Assembly (NCBI RefSeq): GCF_901538265.1
Contig: NZ_LR593886.1
Coordinates: forward strand, 9,755,738-9,819,737
Reading direction: 5' to 3'
DNA: 64,000 nt
Source of the DNA: Gemmata massiliana
GTDB lineage: Bacteria > Planctomycetota > Planctomycetia > Gemmatales > Gemmataceae
Shown here: in pieces, positions 25,685-33,084 of the stretch
Position numbering within the stretch: position 1 is the stretch's first letter
Layout: each line of letters starts with the position of its first letter
Made by a program: the position numbers and the translations under genes
Notes under the pieces: model-generated
Databases searched by the model: none
Seen by the model: only the letters and a program-made list of their open reading frames with translations
Told to the model about the DNA's origin: nothing

Positions 25685-25695
25685 ACCGCGGTCGG

Positions 25696-26145
25696 TCACA
25701 GGTGCTTGATACACAACACACCGACCACCACGAGCAGCGCCCCGAGGACGCGGCCCGCGGTGACCGGTTGCTCTTTGAGCCCCATGAGCGCGAAGTGATC
25801 GAGCACTAACGAACACAGCAATTGCCCGCCGACCACCAGCGCGATGAAGAGCGCGGCCCCTAACCGCGACGTGAGCGCGGCCCCAGCGAGTACAATGAGA
25901 GCGCCGAGCGGCCCGCCGATCCAGTTCCACCACGGCGTTTCACGCAACGCGGCCATACTGGGCGCCGGTGGTCGGAGTATCAACATCGCCAGGGTCGCGG
26001 TGATGATCGTCCCACAAATGGAGAAGAACGCCGCGAACAGCGGGTTGTCGCCAATGTTCTGCCGGAATTTACCGTTAGCCGAGGCTTGTAGTGCAATACA
26101 CGCGCCGGCACCCATTGCCAGCAGCGCGAAAATTGTGGTGTGCAT
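25696..26145 (-). CDS. YdcZ/DUF606-type DMT membrane protein
   Basis: 149 residues with about five hydrophobic helices. The N-terminus ALLAMGAGACIALQASANGKFRQ is typical of the DUF606 (YdcZ) half-size branch of the drug/metabolite transporter superfamily. Further signatures are FFSICGTIITATLAMLIL, WNWIGGPLGALIVLAGAAL, RLGAALFIALVVGGQLLCSLVLDHF and GRVLGALLVVVGV. It probably works as a dimer in the inner membrane. The substrate is unknown. It follows the nitrilase gene by 18 bp on the same strand, so the two may be cotranscribed. Confidence 0.88.
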   Translation of the reverse strand: MHTTIFALLAMGAGACIALQASANGKFRQNIGDNPLFAAFFSICGTIITATLAMLILRPPAPSMAALRETPWWNWIGGPLGALIVLAGAALTSRLGAALFIALVVGGQLLCSLVLDHFALMGLKEQPVTAGRVLGALLVVVGVLCIKHL

Positions 26146-26163
26146 GGAGAGCGTTGTAGGGCG

Positions 26164-27057
26164 TCACTTCGCGGTGTGCAGGTCCGCGTAGACGATCTCG
26201 CTCCCATACAGGCTCTTCGCGCTCGCGATAACCTTCCCTTCGTTCGAGATAACGACGCTGAACCCGTACCCGCGCCACTCCTGTTTCTGATCGACGCTCC
26301 AGTTCGCGCCGACGAGGTGGTGCTTGAACGGCTTCACGCGCTCGGGCAGTTTCGTCCACATCCACTCGGCCGGGTGCTCCGTGTCCACCCACGCGATCGG
26401 GTACAAAAGGCACCAGATCTTGTGTGGCTCGTACTTCTCCAGAATGGTGTGGATGTCGAAGCAGATGCCCAGCCCTACGCGGCCGTACTCAGTGTCGAAG
26501 ATCTGCACGCCGCGGTCGCCGGCCGTGGCCCAGGACTTCTCCGGGTACGGCCACGGGGTCAACTTGCGGTAGTGCGCGACCAGCTCGCCCTTCGGGTTGG
26601 CGAGGCACACCGTATTGAAGTACCGCGGGTCGTTTTTACCGTTCTTGAAGTCCACTTCGAGTAACGGAATCGTCAGGTAGATGTTCAGTTCCTTTGCGAG
26701 CGCGCAGAAGTGTTTCGTCGACGCCCCCGGCACTTCTTCGGCGAAGTCTTTGGGGTCTTTCCCTTCAAACTGTTTCTCGATGAGCATCCCCTTCACGTGC
26801 CAGTTCGTCTTGAGATCTTGCGACAGGTAACCGGTAATCGAGGTTTCGGGCAGCACAACGAACTTCGCGCCGGCTTTCGCGGCTTCTTTGGTGAGCGCGG
26901 TGAGCTTCTTGGTGTTGCCCGCCACATCGCCGATATCAGATGAACATTGCACCGCTGCGACTTTCACGGTCTTTGACACGGGTGGCGACATCACCGGGTC
27001 GGCGGTGGGTGCGGGAAGGACCGCGAGGAACGGAAAAAGCGCAAACGCGAGACGCAT
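26164..27057 (-). CDS. Carbon-nitrogen hydrolase (nitrilase superfamily), probably exported
   Basis: 297 residues. The nitrilase catalytic triad is visible: Glu71 in VVLPETSITGY, Lys165 in HYRKLTPW and Cys199 in GLGICFDI. A fourth conserved feature, LLEVDFKNGKNDPRYFNTVCLANPKGE in pieces, fits the amidase branch. The first 30 residues (MRLAFALFPFLAVLPAPTA) look like a signal peptide, which is uncommon for this superfamily. ATG 27057 is preceded by a GGAGG site. The enzyme hydrolyses a C-N bond, such as an amide or nitrile; the substrate is unknown. It follows the vault-like gene by 63 bp. Confidence 0.88.
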   Translation of the reverse strand: MRLAFALFPFLAVLPAPTADPVMSPPVSKTVKVAAVQCSSDIGDVAGNTKKLTALTKEAAKAGAKFVVLPETSITGYLSQDLKTNWHVKGMLIEKQFEGKDPKDFAEEVPGASTKHFCALAKELNIYLTIPLLEVDFKNGKNDPRYFNTVCLANPKGELVAHYRKLTPWPYPEKSWATAGDRGVQIFDTEYGRVGLGICFDIHTILEKYEPHKIWCLLYPIAWVDTEHPAEWMWTKLPERVKPFKHHLVGANWSVDQKQEWRGYGFSVVISNEGKVIASAKSLYGSEIVYADLHTAK

Positions 27058-27120
27058 GGTGGAGCCTCCGGTGGGCCACGGGCAGAAGCTCAGCATCGCA
27101 TTTCGCGCGTAACGCCGCTG

Positions 27121-28980
27121 TCACGAAGCTTCACCGTCCGCGTTATCGAGGTGCAAGTGCGGGCTCACGCCCTTACCACCGCGAAGCTCGATCACGCGAT
27201 CCGCGCGGCCCTGCGTGAGTAGCGCAGTGAGATCAACTCCCATCTCTTTGAGCGCGGCGAGGTGCGCGCGCTGGCGCTCGTCAGCCTGGCGCCGGGTCTC
27301 CTGCTCGGTTTCGGCGTCGCGCCGGCGCTGCTCGCGCGTCGCAGTGCGCTCGGCGTCCTTCTGTTGCCGTTCTGCCTCTTGGCGCTTGCGAGTCAGGTCG
27401 ATTTCGGTGTCCACCTCAATAGCCTGTTCGGTGCGCCGACGGGCCGCGCGGTTCATCTGAGCCGTCAGTTTGAAGTCTTCCAGTGTTTGCGCCTGCTCCT
27501 CGGTCGCGCGTTCGAGTTGGAGCTTGGTGCGGGCTTCGATCGCCTGATCGTGCATCGTCTGTAGACGGTCCGGTGCGCCGTAACCGCGGTAGACCACTTT
27601 GTTGATACGGTACCCGTTCTGCGTCGCGCGGGCGTTAAGCTGCCGGTACGTTTCCAATTCGTTGAGCAGGCCGGTTTCCTTCTTGAACCCCTCGAACGTG
27701 CGGTGACCGAGGAAGTCCACCACGTCCGACGTGGCCGCGTTCACGAAGTCACCGATCGGATCGTGCGTGGCTTCTAGCATCCGGTCGATGTCGAGTAGCT
27801 CGAAAAACATCATCAGCTTGATGGTGAGCACCGCGTCGTCAGCGGTGCGAACGTCGGTCACGTCGTGGTACATCTGGTCCGGCATCAGCCAGAGTTTCTG
27901 GAACACGAGCCCCTTCGCAACCTTCCGAACGCCCTGCGAACCGCCGTCGGAGCCGTGCCACGAAAACGTGTGCAGCCACTCGCCCGGCGCCGGAACGAAC
28001 AGCGTGGGGCCGTACACGAGGCGCCGGGTGATCGGCTGATTCTCCGCGGCCTTCGAGTACACGACGACCGCTTCTTTCGCTGCGAGTTGCAGGGCTTCTT
28101 GCTTGGTGATCTGTTCGTGAATGCGCGGGTCGAACCACACGTCCGCGGGGCCGGCAATGTGTTCCTGGCGCCCGTCGCGGAACCGGACGATGAGGAAATC
28201 ACCGGGGTGCGCGACGAAGTGTCGCATCCGCTCGAAGCGGTTAGAGCCGATCCACGCGCGCCGCGGACCGACGATCACCTCCATGCGACCGTCTTTGCGG
28301 ATCATCAAGGCGCGCTGCCCCTCTTCGACCGTGTAGTACCACACACCGTTTCTCCCGAAATTGGGGGAACGTTCTTCGCCGGAATTGTTCAAACCGTATC
28401 CGCCCCCTGCCTCCGACATCTCGTCCAATTCAATGTCGTCGTTCACAATGCCTTCGAGCTTGTGGGCGCTAATAAGCTGTGTTGGTTTCCGCGGCTTCCC
28501 CACGGAAGCAGAGGCCGGATGAGGTAATCGCACGGCGCGCCAATCGCGCGGCGTTGGCGCGCTGGTGTGCGGCGCGGCGCCGGGGTTTCTGTTTTCTGTT
28601 CGCGTGAAATCGATTGCCGTGTCGGTGAACTCGACGAGCATCGAATCAACGGACTGCGTTTCTGATTGGCCGTAGTGCTCGTTGATAGCGCGGAAGATGT
28701 CCGCACGCGGATACTCGATGAACCTGATGTCCTTGTTGAAGATGAACGAGAGCTTATCGCGTAACAGGATGTCGGACGGGTCGATGGTGGCGACGTGTAG
28801 CGTGCGACCGTCGAGTGCAACCGGGAAGACGAAGTTCTCGCGGGCCACCGATTCGGGGATCAACTCCACCACTGCACGCGGCGGGTTCAACGCGGGTGCG
28901 TCGCCTGCGGATAGTGTTTGCGCGGCCTCTTCTTCTGCGAGGTGCTGCGCGCCCCGCCGCTGAATGAGTTTGGGGATCAT
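27121..28980 (-). CDS. GspE-N domain fused to Major-Vault-Protein-like shoulder and coiled-coil cap
   Basis: 619 residues from ATG 28980. Residues 35-103 are a GspE/MshE N-terminal domain (VVELIPESVARENFVFP, LHVATIDPSD, AINEHYGQ). A disordered linker follows. Residues about 211-342 hold beta repeats such as MEVIVGPRRAWIG, EHIAGPADVWFDP and RRLVYGPTLFVPAPGEWL, which resemble vault-protein repeats. Residues 375-470 (DVTDVRTADDAVLTIKLMM, FFELLDIDRMLEATHDP, IGDFVNAATSDVVDFLG) match the order of the MVP shoulder, an SPFH-type fold. Residues 475-580 are a long charged coiled coil, followed by EMGVDLTALLTQG. There is no ATPase domain. A GTG start at 29094, right after trpB, would add a hydrophobic leader. 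It may assemble into rings or shells; this is inference. Confidence 0.7.
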   Translation of the reverse strand: MIPKLIQRRGAQHLAEEEAAQTLSAGDAPALNPPRAVVELIPESVARENFVFPVALDGRTLHVATIDPSDILLRDKLSFIFNKDIRFIEYPRADIFRAINEHYGQSETQSVDSMLVEFTDTAIDFTRTENRNPGAAPHTSAPTPRDWRAVRLPHPASASVGKPRKPTQLISAHKLEGIVNDDIELDEMSEAGGGYGLNNSGEERSPNFGRNGVWYYTVEEGQRALMIRKDGRMEVIVGPRRAWIGSNRFERMRHFVAHPGDFLIVRFRDGRQEHIAGPADVWFDPRIHEQITKQEALQLAAKEAVVVYSKAAENQPITRRLVYGPTLFVPAPGEWLHTFSWHGSDGGSQGVRKVAKGLVFQKLWLMPDQMYHDVTDVRTADDAVLTIKLMMFFELLDIDRMLEATHDPIGDFVNAATSDVVDFLGHRTFEGFKKETGLLNELETYRQLNARATQNGYRINKVVYRGYGAPDRLQTMHDQAIEARTKLQLERATEEQAQTLEDFKLTAQMNRAARRRTEQAIEVDTEIDLTRKRQEAERQQKDAERTATREQRRRDAETEQETRRQADERQRAHLAALKEMGVDLTALLTQGRADRVIELRGGKGVSPHLHLDNADGEAS

Positions 28981-29095
28981 GAAAGCCCTCAGCGCCCCGC
29001 GCTGGAAGCACCGCCACTTCAGACATGACACAACAGCAATTCCGCAGGTACCAATCGTAAGAACAACGAGCCGGCACCTGCGGTCGGGATTCACC

Positions 29096-30307
29096 TCAAC
29101 GTGCGGTCAACCGAGCCACTTCCGCGCAGTCTTTGTCACCGCGACCGGAGAAGCACACCACCACCACATCATCCTTCGACCGTTTCGCGGCGATCTTCAT
29201 TGCTTCTACCACCGCGTGCGATGTTTCCAGGGCCGGGAGGATACCTTCCGACCGCCCACACAGGTGGAAAGCGTCGAGAGCTTCTTTGTCGGTAACACTA
29301 CAGTATCGCACACGGTTCGCGTCGTGCCAGTAGCTGTGTTCCGGCCCGACGCCAGGGTAGTCGAGCCCCGCACTCACACTGTGAACGTCCGCGGTCTGAC
29401 CGTCATCGTCCTGAAGCACGTAGCTGAAGCTCCCGTGTAACACACCCGGCTTGCCGTTACTCAGCGTGGCCGCGTGGTCGCCCGCCTTGGTGCTTCGCCC
29501 ACCGGCTTCGACACCCACCAGTTCCACGGTCGTATCGTCCACGAACGGGTAGAACATCCCCGCCGCGTTCGACCCGCCGCCCACACACGCAACGACGACA
29601 TCCGGCAGCTTGCCCACTTGCGTGAGGCACTGCGCCTTCGTTTCAATACCAATCGCCGACTGGAAGTCGCGCACCATGCGCGGGAACGGGTGCGGACCGA
29701 CTACGCTGCCGATGATGTAGTGCGTGTGCTCTACGCTGCTCATCCACTCGCGCATCGCTTCGTTCGTCGCGTCCTTCAGCGTCTTGCTGCCACTCTCGAC
29801 GGGGAACACTTCCGCGCCCATCGCGCGCATCCGGAACACGTTCAGTTCCTGCCGCCGAATGTCTTCCGAACCCATGTACACGCGACACGTCATGCCGAAG
29901 AGCGCCGCGGCGGTCGCGGTGGCGACCCCGTGCATCCCGGCGCCCGTCTCCGCGATCACGCGGGTCTTGCCCATGCGCTTCGTGATGAGCGCCTGACCGA
30001 GCGCGTTGTTGATCTTGTGGGCGCCGGTGTGGTTCAAGTCCTCGCGTTTGAGGTAGATGCGCGCACCGCCGGCCTCTTTCGTGAGGCGCTCGGCGAAGTA
30101 CAGTCGGCTCGGGCGCCCGACGTAGTCGTTCAGCAAGCGGTGGAACTCGGCATCGAACGCCGGATCGTTTTTCGCATCGCGGTACGCGGCGTCGAGTTGT
30201 TCGAGCGCGAACATGAGCGTTTCGGGCACGAACCGGCCCCCGTAGGGGCCGAACCGCCCGCGTGCGTCGGGAACGGCAGATATTGCAGGAGCTGTTGCAG
30301 TCAGCAT
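29096..30307 (-). CDS. trpB: Tryptophan synthase beta chain TrpB
   Basis: 403 residues, normal length. The start [17 protein letters not shown] is typical. The PLP lysine is Lys98 in HTGAHKIN, and the phosphate-binding loop is [12 protein letters not shown]. The enzyme joins indole and serine to make tryptophan, normally with TrpA. trpA is not in the window, so the genes are separated. ATG 30307 is chosen because residues before it would not fit the family. It is divergent from mutM, and the vault-like gene lies downstream on the same strand. Confidence 0.96.
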   Translation of the reverse strand: MLTATAPAISAVPDARGRFGPYGGRFVPETLMFALEQLDAAYRDAKNDPAFDAEFHRLLNDYVGRPSRLYFAERLTKEAGGARIYLKREDLNHTGAHKINNALGQALITKRMGKTRVIAETGAGMHGVATATAAALFGMTCRVYMGSEDIRRQELNVFRMRAMGAEVFPVESGSKTLKDATNEAMREWMSSVEHTHYIIGSVVGPHPFPRMVRDFQSAIGIETKAQCLTQVGKLPDVVVACVGGGSNAAGMFYPFVDDTTVELVGVEAGGRSTKAGDHAATLSNGKPGVLHGSFSYVLQDDDGQTADVHSVSAGLDYPGVGPEHSYWHDANRVRYCSVTDKEALDAFHLCGRSEGILPALETSHAVVEAMKIAAKRSKDDVVVVCFSGRGDKDCAEVARLTAR

Positions 30308-30451
30308 GAAGAGTTCACCGCAGAGAACGCTGGAGGGCACGGAGATAACGACGAGATTGATTGTAGCAGCCCGAACGGGGTTCGCGCCGCGGGGCGAATG
30401 CGTCATAATCTCAGTATCCGCCCCCCCCGCACCCGTGGTCGATTGCTCCCA

Positions 30452-31336
30452 ATGCCCGAATTGCCGGAAGTGGAAACGGTTGTTCGAGATCTGCGCCCGT
30501 TACTCGTCGGGCGCACGATCACCAGCGTCCGGCAAAGCCGGCACAAGCTCCGGCGTCCGTGGAAACCGGCGTGGAACGCGAACGCCATCGACTCGCGTGT
30601 CGAAAGCGTTCGGCGCCGCGGAAAGTGGATTCTGATAGATCTGGCCTCCCAATCGTCTTCCCCACTACTCCGAGTTCACCTCGGAATGTCGGGGCAATTT
30701 ACGATCGTGCCCGCGACTCTGGCGGAACCGGATCACGTACACGTCGTGTTCGCGCTCGACGGTGGGAATGAACTCCGACTCCGTGACCCGCGCCGGTTCG
30801 GGGCCGCAGAGTATTTTCCCGATCGTGCGGCGCTCGAAACCGAGATGAATGCGGACCTCGGTCCCGAACCGTTTGGCCTGAACGCGGACTACTTTCGCAG
30901 CGTCGTTCGTGGAACCGCCCGAAATCTGAAGGCCGTTCTGCTCGATCAGAAGATCGTTGCCGGTGTGGGCAACATATACGCGGACGAGGCGCTGTTCCGT
31001 GCGAAACTGCACCCGGGGCGGGCGGGTAAGAGTGTAACCAACGCGGAATGTGACCACCTCCGCGAAGCCATCGAAGCGGTTCTCCTGCGAGCTATCGAGT
31101 CGCGCGGTTCGACCATTCGCGACTACGTGGGTGGGTCCGGTCTGCGCGGCGGGTTTCAGAACGAGTTCGCGGTGTACGGTCGCACGGACGAGCGGTGCTC
31201 GGTGTGCGAAGGCACGATCGCGTGCGCCCGCTTCGCCGGGCGCACGTCGCATTACTGTCCGCAGTGCCAAAGCCAAGGAATTGGGAAGAAGGTGAAAAGC
31301 ACAAAGACTCCGCGGGCGCCAACTTCCCGGTCTTGA
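30452..31336 (+). CDS. mutM: Formamidopyrimidine-DNA glycosylase MutM (Fpg)
   Basis: 294 residues. The catalytic N-terminus is MPELPEVE, where Pro2 acts as the nucleophile after Met removal, and Glu3 follows. Other landmarks are the strand-loop lysine in [29 protein letters not shown] and the C-terminal zinc finger CSVC... YCPQC. It removes oxidised purines such as 8-oxoguanine from DNA and nicks the abasic site. ATG 30452 is fixed by the need for Pro2; the open frame upstream is antisense to trpB and is not coding. It is divergent from trpB. Confidence 0.96.
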   Translation: MPELPEVETVVRDLRPLLVGRTITSVRQSRHKLRRPWKPAWNANAIDSRVESVRRRGKWILIDLASQSSSPLLRVHLGMSGQFTIVPATLAEPDHVHVVFALDGGNELRLRDPRRFGAAEYFPDRAALETEMNADLGPEPFGLNADYFRSVVRGTARNLKAVLLDQKIVAGVGNIYADEALFRAKLHPGRAGKSVTNAECDHLREAIEAVLLRAIESRGSTIRDYVGGSGLRGGFQNEFAVYGRTDERCSVCEGTIACARFAGRTSHYCPQCQSQGIGKKVKSTKTPRAPTSRS

Positions 31337-31389
31337 GCCGGTTCTGAACTGTGTCCCCGAATCTCGAATCCTGAACCTAATTTCCTGCC

Positions 31390-33045
31390 ATGTCATATAA
31401 GGCGTTCAAGCGACTGATCGGCGAAACCAGTCTGGAGCGGAAGTGCCGCTGGCTGCTCGGCGCCGGCGTGCTCATCCTGATGACCGGCAGCTTCCTCGTG
31501 TACGCGAAGCAAACGGAAGGTCTCGCTTACGAGCAACTCGAAACGACCGGCCGGGCACTGCTGTCGCCGACCGTTGCCCGGTTGCACGTGAAGGGCGAGC
31601 AGTTCGAGGCCGTGGACGAGTTTCAGAAACTGGCCGAGAAGAATTGGCCGGATACACTCCGGGGGTACAACTACAAGCTCATCAAACCCGACGCAAAAGA
31701 CGACGACAACAAATCCATCAGTGACGATCTCACCGCCGTTCACCGTATCCAAAACGACCCCACCCGAAACGAAGAAACGCGTTTAGCCCCAAAAGAAAAT
31801 GCGTTCTACTACTACGGAGCGATTCGGGCCGGGAGCACGTGTGTGAACTGCCATAAGGACCCGGCGAAAGTCGGCGAGCGGCTCGCGCGCCCCGACTTGC
31901 AACAGGGCGAGGTAATGGCGGTGGTCCGCATCCGGCTCTCCACGCAGTCAATTGAGGAAGGGTTCCACACCAACCGCGCGGTGCTCTTCTCATTCGCCAT
32001 TGGCGCGTCGCTACTCATCATCGCGGGGTGCTATCTCATTATCCGGTACGTCATCGTGAAGCCGGTGAAGCACCTGAAAGAAGTGTCTGAAGCGATCGCG
32101 TCCGGTGAACTGAACATCCGCAGCGAGATCCAAACCGGCGACGAATTTGAAGACTTATCGCACGCCTTCAATCGCATGCTCCGCAATCTCACAAACATCC
32201 AGGAGCGTAACAGAAAATTGATCGCGGACCTCGACCGGAAAGTGGACGAACTCGCGCGCGTGAACATGGCCCTGTTCGAGGGAAACCGGCTCAAGAGCGA
32301 GTTCCTATCCACCATGAGCCACGAGCTGCGCGACCCACTCACCAGTATCATCGGGTTCAGCGAAGTGCTTCTGGCGGCTGAGAACCTGACCGAGAAACAG
32401 CACCGGTACGCCGGGAACATCATGACGAGCGGCCAGCGCCTAATGGCCCTCATCAACGACATCCTGGAACTCGCGAAGCTCGAAGCCGGCAAGATGCGGC
32501 TGCACCCCGAACCCTTCAACGCGGCCCAGGCGTGTGAGCACGCGGCGTCCCTCATCCGCCCACAGGCCGAAAAGAAAAACATCGATGTGAAGGTGGTCGC
32601 GGACCCGAACGCCCCGGCCACGCGCCAGGACGCGGGTAAGGTGCATCAGATCATCACCAACCTGCTCTCGAACGCGGTCAAATTCACACCGGAAGGCGGG
32701 CGCGTCACACTCAAAGCCGCAACCGACGGGACCGATCTCGTGTTCACCGTGTCGGACACGGGGGTCGGGGTCGCACCGGAAGAACAAGACCTGATCTTCG
32801 AGAAATTCCGACAAGCCGCGAACCCGATGACGCGCGAACAAGGCGGTACCGGATTGGGGCTTTCGATCGTGCGGGAACTAGCCAAGTTGCTCGGCGGTGA
32901 TGTCACCGTTCACAGCGAACTCGGTCGCGGGAGCACGTTTACGGTACGCATCGCAGCGCGCCTTACGGACGAACCGCTCCTGGGCTTCGAGTTGACCGAA
33001 GAACCGCCCGTTGCTGTTCCGCGCCCGGAAACGGTCGCGGGGTGA
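31390..33045 (+). CDS. Membrane sensor histidine kinase with c-type-haem (DUF3365/Tll0287-like) sensor
   Basis: 551 residues. Transmembrane helix 1 is at about 21-39. The extracytoplasmic region of about 160 residues includes a haem-attachment motif CVNCH (151-155), as in Tll0287/DUF3365 sensors. Transmembrane helix 2 is at about 199-223, followed by HAMP, then HisKA with the phosphorylated His311 in STMSHELRDP. The HATPase region has NLLSNAVKFTPEGG, DTGVGV, FEKFRQ and GGTGLGLSI. It is likely to sense redox state or a small ligand through haem and phosphorylate a response regulator. No response regulator gene is adjacent, so the partner is elsewhere. Confidence 0.9.
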   Translation: MSYKAFKRLIGETSLERKCRWLLGAGVLILMTGSFLVYAKQTEGLAYEQLETTGRALLSPTVARLHVKGEQFEAVDEFQKLAEKNWPDTLRGYNYKLIKPDAKDDDNKSISDDLTAVHRIQNDPTRNEETRLAPKENAFYYYGAIRAGSTCVNCHKDPAKVGERLARPDLQQGEVMAVVRIRLSTQSIEEGFHTNRAVLFSFAIGASLLIIAGCYLIIRYVIVKPVKHLKEVSEAIASGELNIRSEIQTGDEFEDLSHAFNRMLRNLTNIQERNRKLIADLDRKVDELARVNMALFEGNRLKSEFLSTMSHELRDPLTSIIGFSEVLLAAENLTEKQHRYAGNIMTSGQRLMALINDILELAKLEAGKMRLHPEPFNAAQACEHAASLIRPQAEKKNIDVKVVADPNAPATRQDAGKVHQIITNLLSNAVKFTPEGGRVTLKAATDGTDLVFTVSDTGVGVAPEEQDLIFEKFRQAANPMTREQGGTGLGLSIVRELAKLLGGDVTVHSELGRGSTFTVRIAARLTDEPLLGFELTEEPPVAVPRPETVAG

Positions 33046-33050
33046 GATGT

Positions 33051-33072
33051 GCGGCCTTATGAGTCCGGCCGC
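33051..33072. terminator. Short hairpin between convergent kinase genes
   Basis: GCGGCC (33051-33056) and GGCCGC (33067-33072) form a 6-bp GC stem in the 39-bp gap between two converging genes. It could serve both directions. Confidence 0.4.
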
Positions 33073-33084
33073 GTCCGTTGGTTG

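Noticed and set aside
29474-30451. N-terminal extension of mutM
   Set aside because: The frame is antisense to trpB. MutM needs Pro2 directly after its initiator Met, which is at 30452.
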